From Streptomyces sp. NBC_00341 (GTDB lineage Bacteria > Actinomycetota > Actinomycetes > Streptomycetales > Streptomycetaceae), in NCBI RefSeq assembly GCF_041435055.1, contig NZ_CP108002.1, positions 8,494,001 to 8,558,000 on the forward strand: 64,000 nucleotides of DNA, given 5' to 3'. A program made the translations under genes and the position numbers. Below the pieces are notes generated by a model, which did no database searches, was not told the DNA's origin, and was given only the letters and a program-made list of their open reading frames with translations. The number at the start of each line of letters is the position of its first letter. Within the stretch, counting starts at the first letter, position 1. Shown in pieces: positions 19,412 to 27,474 of the stretch.

Positions 19412-20101
19412 TCAGCCGACGCCGAGTTGTTCCGCGAGGTCCGCCAGGCCCTCGGCATACAGATCGAACCGGTCCGAGACCGCGGGCGGATCACCGACGG
19501 GACGGGCGACATAGGCGGTGCGCAGGCCCAGCGCCTGCGCACCGCGCAGGTCCCACGCGTGGGCGGCGACCATCAGCAGCCGCTCCGGCGCCCGTCCGGA
19601 GACGGTGACGGCCAGCCGGTAGACCTCGGGGTCCGGCTTGTAGGTACGGGCCTCCTCGGCGGACAGGGCCTGGTGCCAGCGCAGTCCCGCGTGGGCGTTG
19701 AGCCCGAGCAGGGCCGTCCGGCTCGCGTTGGAGAGCCCGATCAGCGGGTACCGCTGAGCGAGCCGGGCAAGGGCGGCCACGGAATCCGGCCAGGGCGACA
19801 GCCTGCTGCCCGACAGCGCCAGCGCCTCCACAGCGGCCGGATCCTCAGAACCGGCCGCGTCGGCGACGAGCCGGGCCGCCTCCAGGTCCAGGGCGTCACT
19901 GGGCAGATAGGGCCGGCTGCCGTCGAGGACGCGGCGCTGCTCGCGGTCGATGTGCCGCTGCCACAGCGACAGCAGGCGCTCGGTCCCGGCATCGTCCAGC
20001 GACGGGTCGAGCCGGCGAATTCCCGCGCGGATTCCGGCGGGTTCGTCGACGAGCGTGCCGAGCACGTCGAAGACGATGGCGTCGATCTCTGGCTCTGACA
20101 T
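19412..20101 (-). CDS. HAD superfamily hydrolase, L-2-haloacid dehalogenase type
   Basis: The 229-aa product starts MSEPEIDAIVFDVLGTLVDE, where the first Asp of the FDVLGTLVD motif is the HAD nucleophile. Later HAD motifs are IGLSNASRTALLGL (Ser/Asn-type motif II, typical of haloacid dehalogenases), an AEEARTYKPDPEVY lysine motif III and VAAHAWDLRGAQALGLRT (motif IV). These four segments fit type II 2-haloacid dehalogenases, which hydrolyse L-2-haloacids, but many relatives act on unknown phosphoesters. The start at 20101 was chosen over the longer upstream frame because the extra residues do not resemble the family. It is convergent with the CIS operon and divergent from the SRPBCC gene. Confidence 0.85.
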   Translation of the reverse strand: MSEPEIDAIVFDVLGTLVDEPAGIRAGIRRLDPSLDDAGTERLLSLWQRHIDREQRRVLDGSRPYLPSDALDLEAARLVADAAGSEDPAAVEALALSGSRLSPWPDSVAALARLAQRYPLIGLSNASRTALLGLNAHAGLRWHQALSAEEARTYKPDPEVYRLAVTVSGRAPERLLMVAAHAWDLRGAQALGLRTAYVARPVGDPPAVSDRFDLYAEGLADLAEQLGVG

Positions 20102-20328
20102 GAGGTGAGGTCTCCCGGACGAAGCAGGGCCGTGCGAACGGCTGTTGGACTCTTGGATTCCTGGACTGTCGGTCGAACACGGTGGGAAGGTGCCTGATTC
20201 CCGGCGGTCCCGGCGCGGTCCGGGTGTGCCGGGGCCGGACGCGGGTACCCGGGACGATGTCCGGACGCGAGTCCGCACACGTACGGATCCGGCGACCTGC
20301 CGGTCTGCCGAATTGTTAAGGAGACCTC

Positions 20329-20760
20329 ATGTCCTCCTCGATCGTCGAGACCGTCGATATCAAGGCCTCGGTGGCCATCAGCTGGGCGCTGTGGCGCGAT
20401 GTGGAGCGCTGGCCCAGGTTCCTCAGCCATGTCCAGCGCGTCGATCCGCTGGACGAGAGCCGCTTCGCCTGGCAGCTCGCACTGCCGGGGGCCGACAAGG
20501 TCTTCGTCGCCGAACTCACCGAAGTCGTCCCCGAGGACCGGATCGCCTGGAAGACGACGGAGGGCGTCCACCACGCCGGCGTCGTCACCTTCCACCGGCT
20601 GGACGACGCGTCGAGCCGGGTGACTCTGCAGATCGAATACGAGCCCCAGGGCTTCGTGGAGCACCTGGGAGCGTTCACCAACCTCGACTCGGTCCTGGCC
20701 AACTACGACCTGGGCGAGTTCCAGAAACTGGCCGAGCGGACCGCGGCGGGCGGCTTCTGA
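20329..20760 (+). CDS. SRPBCC (cyclase/dehydrase-like) protein
   Basis: The 143-aa product has a START-like fold pattern: IVETVDIKASVAISWALW, then WPRFLSHVQRVDPL and VTFHRLDDASSRVTLQIEY, with a helical C-terminus. The ATG has a strong AAGGAG site. Members of this group (COG5637-type) are small ligand-binding proteins often found singly in Streptomyces. Those in polyketide clusters act as aromatases, but there are no polyketide genes here. Its substrate cannot be inferred. Confidence 0.85.
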   Translation: MSSSIVETVDIKASVAISWALWRDVERWPRFLSHVQRVDPLDESRFAWQLALPGADKVFVAELTEVVPEDRIAWKTTEGVHHAGVVTFHRLDDASSRVTLQIEYEPQGFVEHLGAFTNLDSVLANYDLGEFQKLAERTAAGGF

Positions 20761-20870
20761 GTATTCGGGCCGGGCTCGCCGCACACGTCCGCGAGGCAGC
20801 GCGGACCGGCACTCCACCCGGCCGGGTCCAGGGGCGGGTACGGGCCGTGACCGGCCTGTACGCTGCCGAC

Positions 20871-21695
20871 ATGCAGCCGTCCGACGCCTCCTCCCCGTCC
20901 GGTTCCGAGCGGCCCGGCCCGGTCGCGGACCCCGCCAGGCGCGGACTCCTGACGGAGCGCATCGCCCGTCAGCTGGAACACGACATCAGGTCCGGAGAGA
21001 TCGCCGTCGGGACGAAACTCCCCTCGGAGCGCGAGCTTGCCGCCCAGTTCGGCTCCAGCCGGAACGTGGTGCGCGAGGTGCTGCGGCGGCTGGAGGCCCA
21101 GCACCTGATCGAAGTGGCCCCGGGGCGGGGTTCCTTCGTCCGGGAGCAGTCCTCCGGGCAGGCCAGGGGGTACGACGCGCTGTACCGGGCGGGCCGCCCC
21201 ACCGTCCGGCAGCTCATCGAGGCGCGGATCCCGCTGGAGGTGGAGATGGTCCGGCTGGCGGCCCGCCGGGCAACGGAAGAGGACCTCGCGGCCATGCGGT
21301 CCGCACGGGACGCCCTGGAAGCGGCGGCCGATGTCGTCGTCAAGGCCCAGGCAGACATGGACTTCCACGACGCCATCGCGGTGGCGAGCAAGAACCCGGT
21401 CCTGCGGATCATGCTGTCCTCGATCAGCGGGATGATGTTCGAGATGATGCTCCGCTCGAACTCCGACCCGTCGATCGGTGAACCCGGGGTGCCGCACCAC
21501 CCGGAGATCCTCGAAGCGGTCGAGGCACGGGACGTGGACCTCGCCTGCGCACGGATGCGGGAGCACCTGCTGCTCGGGCTGCGCACCTACGGGGCGGACC
21601 TCGACCTTCGGGTCGACACCATGGCACGCAACCACATCGAGACGCTGCTGGGGCAGGCCGAAGGCCGCCGGGACGGCAGCAGAACCGGCACATAG
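20871..21695 (+). CDS. GntR-family (FadR/FCD subfamily) transcriptional regulator
   Basis: The 274-aa product has an N-terminal winged helix (ARQLEHDIRSGEIAVGTKLP, SERELAAQFGSSRNVVREVL, LEAQHLIEVAPGRGSFV) and a C-terminal FCD effector domain of helices with the metal-binding pattern (DMDFHDAIAVASKNPV, HHPEILEAVEARD, MREHLLLG). It lies 139 nt before the mannonate-dehydratase gene, whose promoter carries a perfect FadR-type palindrome. It is therefore the likely sugar-acid-responsive repressor of that gene. An upstream in-frame GTG at 20847 is an alternative start. Confidence 0.92.
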   Translation: MQPSDASSPSGSERPGPVADPARRGLLTERIARQLEHDIRSGEIAVGTKLPSERELAAQFGSSRNVVREVLRRLEAQHLIEVAPGRGSFVREQSSGQARGYDALYRAGRPTVRQLIEARIPLEVEMVRLAARRATEEDLAAMRSARDALEAAADVVVKAQADMDFHDAIAVASKNPVLRIMLSSISGMMFEMMLRSNSDPSIGEPGVPHHPEILEAVEARDVDLACARMREHLLLGLRTYGADLDLRVDTMARNHIETLLGQAEGRRDGSRTGT

Positions 21696-21763
21696 CCTCC
21701 CTCGCGGGTTTTCCGCCAGGGGCTGGCCGATACACCCTTCCCGCTGTTACGGTCCCGTCTGAA

Positions 21764-21784
21764 CCAACTGGTCCTACCAGTTGG
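21764..21784. promoter_or_regulatory. Operator for the adjacent GntR/FadR-type regulator
   Basis: A perfect 9-bp inverted repeat (CCAACTGGT, 3-nt spacer CCT, ACCAGTTGG) lies 50 nt before the ManD start. Its core TGGT-N3-ACCA is the FadR-subfamily GntR operator type. It is probably bound by the product of the gene just upstream. Confidence 0.75.
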
Positions 21785-21796
21785 ACCACCAGGTCC
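21783..21796. promoter_or_regulatory. Second, weaker palindrome abutting the GntR operator
   Basis: GGACC-ACCA-GGTCC forms a perfect 5-bp inverted repeat immediately after, and sharing two bases with, the 21764-21784 operator. It may be a second regulator site allowing cooperative binding, or chance in GC-rich DNA. Confidence 0.4.
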
Positions 21797-21834
21797 GAGG
21801 CGGTGGACCCGGCATCCGGAAAGGGAACACACGC

Positions 21835-23049
21835 ATGAAGATCGTCGACGCCAAGGTCGTCGTCACCAGCCCCGGCCGCAACTTCGTCACCCTGAAGCTG
21901 ACGACCGACGAAGGACTCACCGGCCTCGGGGACGCCACCTTGAACGGCAGGGAACTCGCCGTCGTCAGCTACCTCACCGACCACGTCGCCCCGCTGCTCA
22001 CCGGCCTCGACCCGCACCGGATCGAGGACACCTGGCAGTCGCTGTACCGGGGCGCCTACTGGCGTCGGGGACCGGTCACGATGGCCGCCATCGCCGCCGT
22101 CGACGTGGCGCTGTGGGACATCAAGGCCAAGGCCGCGGGACTCCCGCTCTACCAGCTGCTGGGCGGCGCGAGCCGCGAACGCGTCCGCACCTACGGCCAC
22201 GCCAACGGCCGGGACATCCCCGAACTCCTCGACTCCGTACGGGCCAGGCTCGCCGAGGGCTACCCCGCCATCCGCATCCAGTCCGGCATCCCCGGCCTCA
22301 AGGCCGTCTACGGGGTGTCCGACACCGACGAGAAGGGTTCGCAGGTCCTCCACCAGCAGGCGCGCCCCCTGGTGGAGGACTGGGACACCGAGGCGTACCT
22401 GCGCCACATGCCCGCCGTCTTCGACGCGGTACGCGCCGAGTTCGGCCCCGGACTGCCGCTCCTGCACGACGCCCACCACCGACTCACCCCGATCCAGGCC
22501 GCCCGGCTCGGCAAGGACCTGGAGCCCTACCGGCCGTTCTGGCTGGAGGACTGCACACCGGCCGAGAACCAGGAGGCGCTGCGCCTGGTGCGCCGCAGCA
22601 CCACCACGCCCCTGGCCATCGGTGAGGTCTTCAACACGGTGCACGACTACCAGGCGCTGATCACCGAGCAGCTGATCGACTACGTACGGTCCGCGGTCAC
22701 CCACTTCGGCGGCGTCACACCGCTGCGCAAGCTCTTCGACTTCGCCGCCCAGTACCAGATCAAGAGCGCCGTGCACGGACCGGAGGACATCTCCCCGGTC
22801 GGCATGGCCGCCGCCGTCCACCTGGACCTGGCCGTCCACAACTTCGGCATCCAGGAGTACTCCGGCCACACCCCCCTCACCCACGAGGTGTTCCGCCACG
22901 CCTACACCTTCACGGACGGGTACCTGCACCCGGGCGAGACTCCCGGCATCGGGGTCGAGCTGGACGAGGAGCTGGCGGCCGCCCACCCGTACGCCCAGGC
23001 GTATCTGCCGGTCAACCGCCTCCACGACGGGACCGTCCACGACTGGTGA
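21835..23049 (+). CDS. D-mannonate dehydratase-type enolase-superfamily enzyme
   Basis: The 404-aa product is a full-length enolase-superfamily dehydratase of the ManD (RspA) subgroup. The three metal ligands are visible with the 26-residue spacings of this subgroup: Asp212 (LLHDAHH), Glu238 (WLEDCTP) and Glu264 (IGEVFN). The capping domain ([20 protein letters not shown]) and the C-terminal [16 protein letters not shown] are also typical. Members dehydrate D-mannonate and/or D-gluconate to 2-keto-3-deoxy sugar acids, although many are weak and may have other roles. It is probably controlled by the upstream GntR regulator. No uronate isomerase or KDG kinase gene is nearby. Confidence 0.92.
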   Translation: MKIVDAKVVVTSPGRNFVTLKLTTDEGLTGLGDATLNGRELAVVSYLTDHVAPLLTGLDPHRIEDTWQSLYRGAYWRRGPVTMAAIAAVDVALWDIKAKAAGLPLYQLLGGASRERVRTYGHANGRDIPELLDSVRARLAEGYPAIRIQSGIPGLKAVYGVSDTDEKGSQVLHQQARPLVEDWDTEAYLRHMPAVFDAVRAEFGPGLPLLHDAHHRLTPIQAARLGKDLEPYRPFWLEDCTPAENQEALRLVRRSTTTPLAIGEVFNTVHDYQALITEQLIDYVRSAVTHFGGVTPLRKLFDFAAQYQIKSAVHGPEDISPVGMAAAVHLDLAVHNFGIQEYSGHTPLTHEVFRHAYTFTDGYLHPGETPGIGVELDEELAAAHPYAQAYLPVNRLHDGTVHDW

Positions 23050-23109
23050 TCCTCGTGGCATCGGGTGATGTGGTCCCGCCGCGCGTCCCGGACCTGCACA
23101 ATTCGGGGT

Positions 23110-25146
23110 GTGATCGAAAAAGACCCGTACCTGTGGCTGGAAGACATCGAGAGTGGGGCCGCGCTCGCGTGGGTGGCCGAACGGAACGCCGAGACGGCGG
23201 CCGCACTGGCCACCGACGAGGGATTCACCACCCTGAAGGAGGGGCTGCGGGAGGTACTCGACGCCTCCGACCGCATCCCGTACACCGTCCGTCGCGGAGC
23301 GTTCCTCTACAACTTCTGGCGGGACGCCGCGCATCTGCGCGGACTGTGGCGGCGCACGACGCCGGAGCAGTACCGCAAGGACGCCCCCGAGTGGGAGGTC
23401 GTCCTCGACATCGACGCGCTCGCCGCGGCGGAGGACGAGAAGTGGGTGTGGGCCGGCGCACGGGTCCGGCATCCCGAGTACGACCGGGCCCTGGTGTGCC
23501 TGTCGCGCGACGGCGGTGACGCCGTCGTGGTCCGGGAGTTCGACCTCACCACCCGGACCTTCGTCGAGAACGGCTTCCAGGTGGCGGAGGCGAAGACGCG
23601 GATCGGGTGGATCGACGCCGACACCGTCTTCATCGGCACCGACTTCGGGCCGGGCTCCATGACCGACTCCGGCTATCCGCGGACGGTACGCAGATGGCGG
23701 CGCGGCACACCGGCCGAGGACGCCACCCCGGTGTTCGAGGGCCGGACGCAGGACGTGTCGGCCGGAGGCTGGCACGACAGCACCCCCGGCTTCGAACGGG
23801 ACTTCGTCTTCCGGTCGCTGGACTTCCACCACAGCGAGACGCACCTCCTGACCGCCGACGGCTCACTCGTCAGGATCGAGGTGCCGGACGACGCCGACGC
23901 CTACGCCCATCGCGAGTATCTGGTCGTGAGCCTCAAATCCGCCTGGCTCGGACACCCGGCGGGGTCCCTGCTGGCATTCGGCTTCGACGCGTTCCTGGCG
24001 GGCGACCGGACCGCAGAGGTGCTGTTCACCCCGGACGAGCGGACGGCCCTGGCCGGGCACTCCTGGACCAGGCACCACCTGATCCTGGAGACGATGCGCG
24101 ACGTCAGCACCCGCATCGAGGTGCTCACCCCGGCGCCCGGCGGCTGGGCCCGCAGCCCGCTCGCCGACGTTCCCCCGCTGTCCGCCGTCAGCGTCGTCGA
24201 CACGGACCCGGACGTCTCCGACGAGTACTTCCTCGACGTGTCGGGATTCCTGCAGCCGTCCACCCTGTACTACGGAGAGATCGGCGCCGGTTCGCAGATC
24301 CTCAAGCAGGCCCCGGCCCGCTTCGGCACGGCGGGGCTGGCGGCGGAGCAGTACTTCGGGGTCTCCGAGGACGGCACGCGGGTGCCGTACTTCGTGATCG
24401 GCCCCGACCGCTCGGCCCCCGGCGCTGGCCCGGGGCCCGCCCTGCTCTACGGATACGGAGGCTTCGAGGTCTCCCTGACCCCGTTCTACGGCGCCACAAC
24501 GGGCCGCGCGTGGCTGGAACGGGGCGGCACCTACGTGATCGCGAACATCCGGGGCGGCGGCGAGTACGGACCCGACTGGCACCGGGCCGCACTCGGCGCG
24601 AACCGTTCACGGGCCTTCGAGGACTTCGAGGCCGTCGCCGCGGACCTGGTGGCGCGGGGCATCACCACCCCGGCCATGCTGGGCGCGGCGGGGGGCAGCA
24701 ACGGCGGACTGCTCATGGGCGCGATGCTCACCCGCTCCCCGCAGCTGTTCGGCGCGATCGTCGCCCAGGTACCGCTGCTGGACATGCTCCGCTTCCACGA
24801 GCTGCTCGCCGGCGCGTCATGGATCGCCGAGTACGGCGATCCGGACGACGAGGCCGACCGCCCCCACCTGCGCGCGCTCTCCCCGTACCACCGGCTGAGT
24901 GCGGACCGGGCCTACCCGCCGGTGCTCCTGACGACCTCGACCCGCGACGACCGCGTCCACCCCGGCCACGCCCGCAAGGCGGCGGCACGGCTGCGCGAAC
25001 TGGGCCACCACGTACTGCTCCACGAGAACACCGGCGGCGGACACGCGGGCGCAGGCGACAACGAGCAGGCCGCCCACAACAGCGCCCTGATGCACACCTT
25101 CCTGTGGCAGCACCTCACTCCACAGGAGCGGCCGGCGGCCGGCTGA
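23110..25146 (+). CDS. Prolyl oligopeptidase-family (S9A) serine peptidase
   Basis: The 678-aa product starts with the POP motif EKDPYLWLEDIESGAALAWV. An N-terminal beta-propeller is followed by an alpha/beta-hydrolase domain with GYGGFEVSL, GGEYGPDWH, the nucleophile motif GGSNGGLL (Ser530), the Asp-bearing TRDDRVHPGHARK and His645 in GGGHAGAG. It lacks a signal peptide, so it is cytoplasmic and cleaves short proline-containing peptides. GTG 23110 was chosen because the motif begins there; an in-frame ATG at 23068 would add a poorly coding stretch. It lies 60 nt after the ManD gene and may be co-transcribed. Confidence 0.9.
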   Translation: MIEKDPYLWLEDIESGAALAWVAERNAETAAALATDEGFTTLKEGLREVLDASDRIPYTVRRGAFLYNFWRDAAHLRGLWRRTTPEQYRKDAPEWEVVLDIDALAAAEDEKWVWAGARVRHPEYDRALVCLSRDGGDAVVVREFDLTTRTFVENGFQVAEAKTRIGWIDADTVFIGTDFGPGSMTDSGYPRTVRRWRRGTPAEDATPVFEGRTQDVSAGGWHDSTPGFERDFVFRSLDFHHSETHLLTADGSLVRIEVPDDADAYAHREYLVVSLKSAWLGHPAGSLLAFGFDAFLAGDRTAEVLFTPDERTALAGHSWTRHHLILETMRDVSTRIEVLTPAPGGWARSPLADVPPLSAVSVVDTDPDVSDEYFLDVSGFLQPSTLYYGEIGAGSQILKQAPARFGTAGLAAEQYFGVSEDGTRVPYFVIGPDRSAPGAGPGPALLYGYGGFEVSLTPFYGATTGRAWLERGGTYVIANIRGGGEYGPDWHRAALGANRSRAFEDFEAVAADLVARGITTPAMLGAAGGSNGGLLMGAMLTRSPQLFGAIVAQVPLLDMLRFHELLAGASWIAEYGDPDDEADRPHLRALSPYHRLSADRAYPPVLLTTSTRDDRVHPGHARKAAARLRELGHHVLLHENTGGGHAGAGDNEQAAHNSALMHTFLWQHLTPQERPAAG

Positions 25147-25161
25147 CCGTACGGGCGTCGC

Positions 25162-25407
25162 TCAGTTCGGTGTCGGGACCTCGATGTCGTAGACGAGCGC
25201 ATACGTGATGTCCCGGGCCCCGCGCAGGTCGTACCCGGTCGCATCCAGGATCACCTTGAGCGCCCGCATCCTGTCGCCACCCAGCATGAACATGCGCGCG
25301 TCCACCTGCGCCTGGGCCGGAACCGGCAGGGCGCGGGCTCGCCGTGGATCCACGCTCCGCGGGATCCTCGGCAGCCCGCCCTCTGTTGTCTTCTTGCCCC
25401 CGAACAC
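25162..25407 (-). CDS. Small protein with ribosomal L7/L12 C-terminal-like motif
   Basis: The 81-aa frame starts at a GTG preceded by a G-rich Shine-Dalgarno-like stretch; a longer frame to 25470 is possible. The N-terminal half is basic and Pro-rich. The C-terminal part, RMRALKVILDATGYDLRGAR, resembles the IKxVREaTGLGLKEAK helix pair of the ribosomal protein L7/L12 C-terminal domain, which also occurs in small actinobacterial proteins of unknown function. It is convergent with the S9 peptidase gene. That it is a gene at all is moderately supported by codon use. Confidence 0.45.
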   Translation of the reverse strand: MFGGKKTTEGGLPRIPRSVDPRRARALPVPAQAQVDARMFMLGGDRMRALKVILDATGYDLRGARDITYALVYDIEVPTPN

Positions 25408-25497
25408 CTTCGGACCCCACCCCTCACCCGTACGAACAGTTGGTGGAGGACATCCTATGCTGACGGGCACTCAGCCGGCCCGGCTGCCCGGTACAGG

Positions 25498-26181
25498 TCA
25501 AGCGAGGCCGCTGCCGGGAGCGGCGCGGGCCAGGCCCGTCCGGTAGGCGATGACGACGAGCTGCGCGCGGTCGCGGGCCTCCAGCTTCGTCATGGCGCGC
25601 TGCACGTGGGCGCGGACGGTGAAGGGGCTGAGGAACATCCGCTGCGCGATCTCCTGGTTGGACAGACCGGTCGCGACCAGGGCCACCATCTCGCGTTCGC
25701 GGGGGGTGAGCAGGGCGAGCTGTTCCGGGTGGCGGGGCTCGGGTTCGTCCGGTGTCGCAAGGAAGCGCGCGACCAGGGAACGGGTCGCGGCGGGGGACAG
25801 GAGCGTGTCGCCCGCGGCGATCGTCCGGACTGCGTCCAGCAGGTCCTCCGCCCCGATGCCCTTGCCGATGAAGCCGCCGGCCCCCGCGCGCAGCGCCTGA
25901 GCGACGTACTCGTCGGTTTCGTACGTGGTGAGGACCAGGATGCGGCTGAGACGCAGCTCCGGGTCCGCGCAGATCTCGGAGGTGGCGGTCAGACCGTCCG
26001 TCCCGGGCATCCGGATGTCCATGACCACCACGTCCGGGCGCAGCTCCCGGGTGAGCCCCACCGCCTCCCTGCCGTCGGCGGCCTCGCCGACCACGGTGAT
26101 GTCGTCGGCGCTGTCGAGCAGCAGCCGGAAGGCTTCGCGCAGCAGGGCCTGATCGTCGGCGAGCACCACTCGGAGTTTCAC
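25498..26181 (-). CDS. NarL/LuxR-family response regulator
   Basis: The 227-aa product has a receiver domain with acidic pocket DD at 9-10, phospho-acceptor Asp55 (VVVMDIRMPGTDGL), a Thr in VLTTYETDEYV and Lys in GAGGFIGKG. A LuxR-type HTH follows (LTPREREMVALVATGLSNQE, AHVQRAMTKLEARDRAQLV). Its ATG overlaps the stop of the upstream histidine kinase by 4 nt. The pair follows the MMPL exporter gene, so the system probably senses envelope or drug stress and controls that exporter or itself. Confidence 0.95.
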   Translation of the reverse strand: MKLRVVLADDQALLREAFRLLLDSADDITVVGEAADGREAVGLTRELRPDVVVMDIRMPGTDGLTATSEICADPELRLSRILVLTTYETDEYVAQALRAGAGGFIGKGIGAEDLLDAVRTIAAGDTLLSPAATRSLVARFLATPDEPEPRHPEQLALLTPREREMVALVATGLSNQEIAQRMFLSPFTVRAHVQRAMTKLEARDRAQLVVIAYRTGLARAAPGSGLA

Positions 26182-27467
26182 GGTGTGTCCCCGGCCTTTC
26201 CGTCGTCCGTCGATTCGCCGGCCGCCGCCCCGTCGGCCGGCCGGGTCCTGTCCTTGGCGGGCGGGACGGGGAGCTGGGCGCGGACGAGGAAGCCGCCTTC
26301 CGGGCGCCCGCCCGTGGAGAGGTGTCCCCCGACCGCCGTGGCACGTTCACGCATCCCGATCAGACCGTAGCCGGGCGGCGGGCGGTCCGGCGGATCCAGC
26401 GGGCCGGTCGGCCTCGATGCGCTGCGTGGACCGCCTCCGTCGTCGGCGACGGTGAGGGTGACACGTTCGCGACTCCAGTCGAGGCGCACCCGGGCGCTGC
26501 CGCTCCCGGCGTGCTTGGTCACGTTGGTCAGGGCCTCCTGGACGATGCGGAAGGCGGTGAGGTCCACCCCGGGAGGCAGCGGCCTGGCCGTGCCCTCCTG
26601 GTGCACCGACACCTCCAGGCCCGCGCGGCGGAAGGACTCCAGGAGGACGGGCAGCCCGGACAGTCCCGGCGCCGGTTCCGCGGGCACCGCCGCGTCCCCG
26701 GACTGGCGCAGCAGACCGACCGTGGCCCGTAGCTCGTCGAGCGCGTGGCCGGTGGTCTCGACGAGTTGCCCCAGGCTCTTGCGGGTCTGCTCCGGGCGGC
26801 TGTCGAAGAGGTGGGCGGCGACCGTGGCCTGTGCGTTGGCCAGGGTGATCTGGTGGGCCACGAGGTCGTGCAGTTCCCGGGCGATGCGTACCCGCTCCTC
26901 CGCCACCCTGCGGCGCGCCTCGCTGTCCCGGCTCTTCTCGGCCCGCAGGGCCCGCTCCTCCACCGCCGCCAGATAGGCCCGTCGGTTCCGCACCGAGTGA
27001 CCGAGCACGCCGGCCACCAGTACGGCCGCCGCCACCGACGTCATCCTGCTCGCGTCCTGCCACGAGAGGCCCCCGGACAAAGGGGTGGAGGCGGCCAGCA
27101 GCACCAGCGAGGCGAGTGCCACCGCGCCCACCGCGCGCCGTTCGGTGCGCGCGGTGAGCGAGTAGGAGTAGGCGGTGATCACTGCGGGGGCCACGATCGG
27201 CGGGCTCAGCAGGAGGCCCAGGAGCGGAACCAGTACGCCGCTCGCGGTCGTGGCCGCCAGCGCCGCCAGGGGCGCCCGGTGACGCGCTGCCAGCGCGGCA
27301 CAGGAGACCACGGCGATGACATAGGCGTTGGCGGGCGGCGCCGAGAACGTGTCGTCGACCTGCGCCACGCCACCGAGCAGACAGAGCACGAACGCCGTCG
27401 CCGTGACCGCACCCTCCCGCCACCACGCGCTTCGCGGTCGCGGACCCGCGCCACCCGTGCCCGTCAT
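26178..27467 (-). CDS. Sensor histidine kinase (HisKA_3 / NarL-partner type)
   Basis: The 429-aa product has about five to six N-terminal transmembrane segments with little periplasmic loop, pointing to sensing within the membrane. A HisKA_3 dimerisation domain has phospho-acceptor His200 in RIARELHDLVAHQ. The HATPase domain has an N-box EALTNVTKHA and G-box LTVADDGGG. The variant LVAHQITLANAQA differs from the usual VVAHHVSVM. It starts 7 nt after the MMPL gene stop and overlaps the response-regulator start. Confidence 0.94.
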   Translation of the reverse strand: MTGTGGAGPRPRSAWWREGAVTATAFVLCLLGGVAQVDDTFSAPPANAYVIAVVSCAALAARHRAPLAALAATTASGVLVPLLGLLLSPPIVAPAVITAYSYSLTARTERRAVGAVALASLVLLAASTPLSGGLSWQDASRMTSVAAAVLVAGVLGHSVRNRRAYLAAVEERALRAEKSRDSEARRRVAEERVRIARELHDLVAHQITLANAQATVAAHLFDSRPEQTRKSLGQLVETTGHALDELRATVGLLRQSGDAAVPAEPAPGLSGLPVLLESFRRAGLEVSVHQEGTARPLPPGVDLTAFRIVQEALTNVTKHAGSGSARVRLDWSRERVTLTVADDGGGPRSASRPTGPLDPPDRPPPGYGLIGMRERATAVGGHLSTGGRPEGGFLVRAQLPVPPAKDRTRPADGAAAGESTDDGKAGDTP

Positions 27468-27474
27468 GGCCGGC

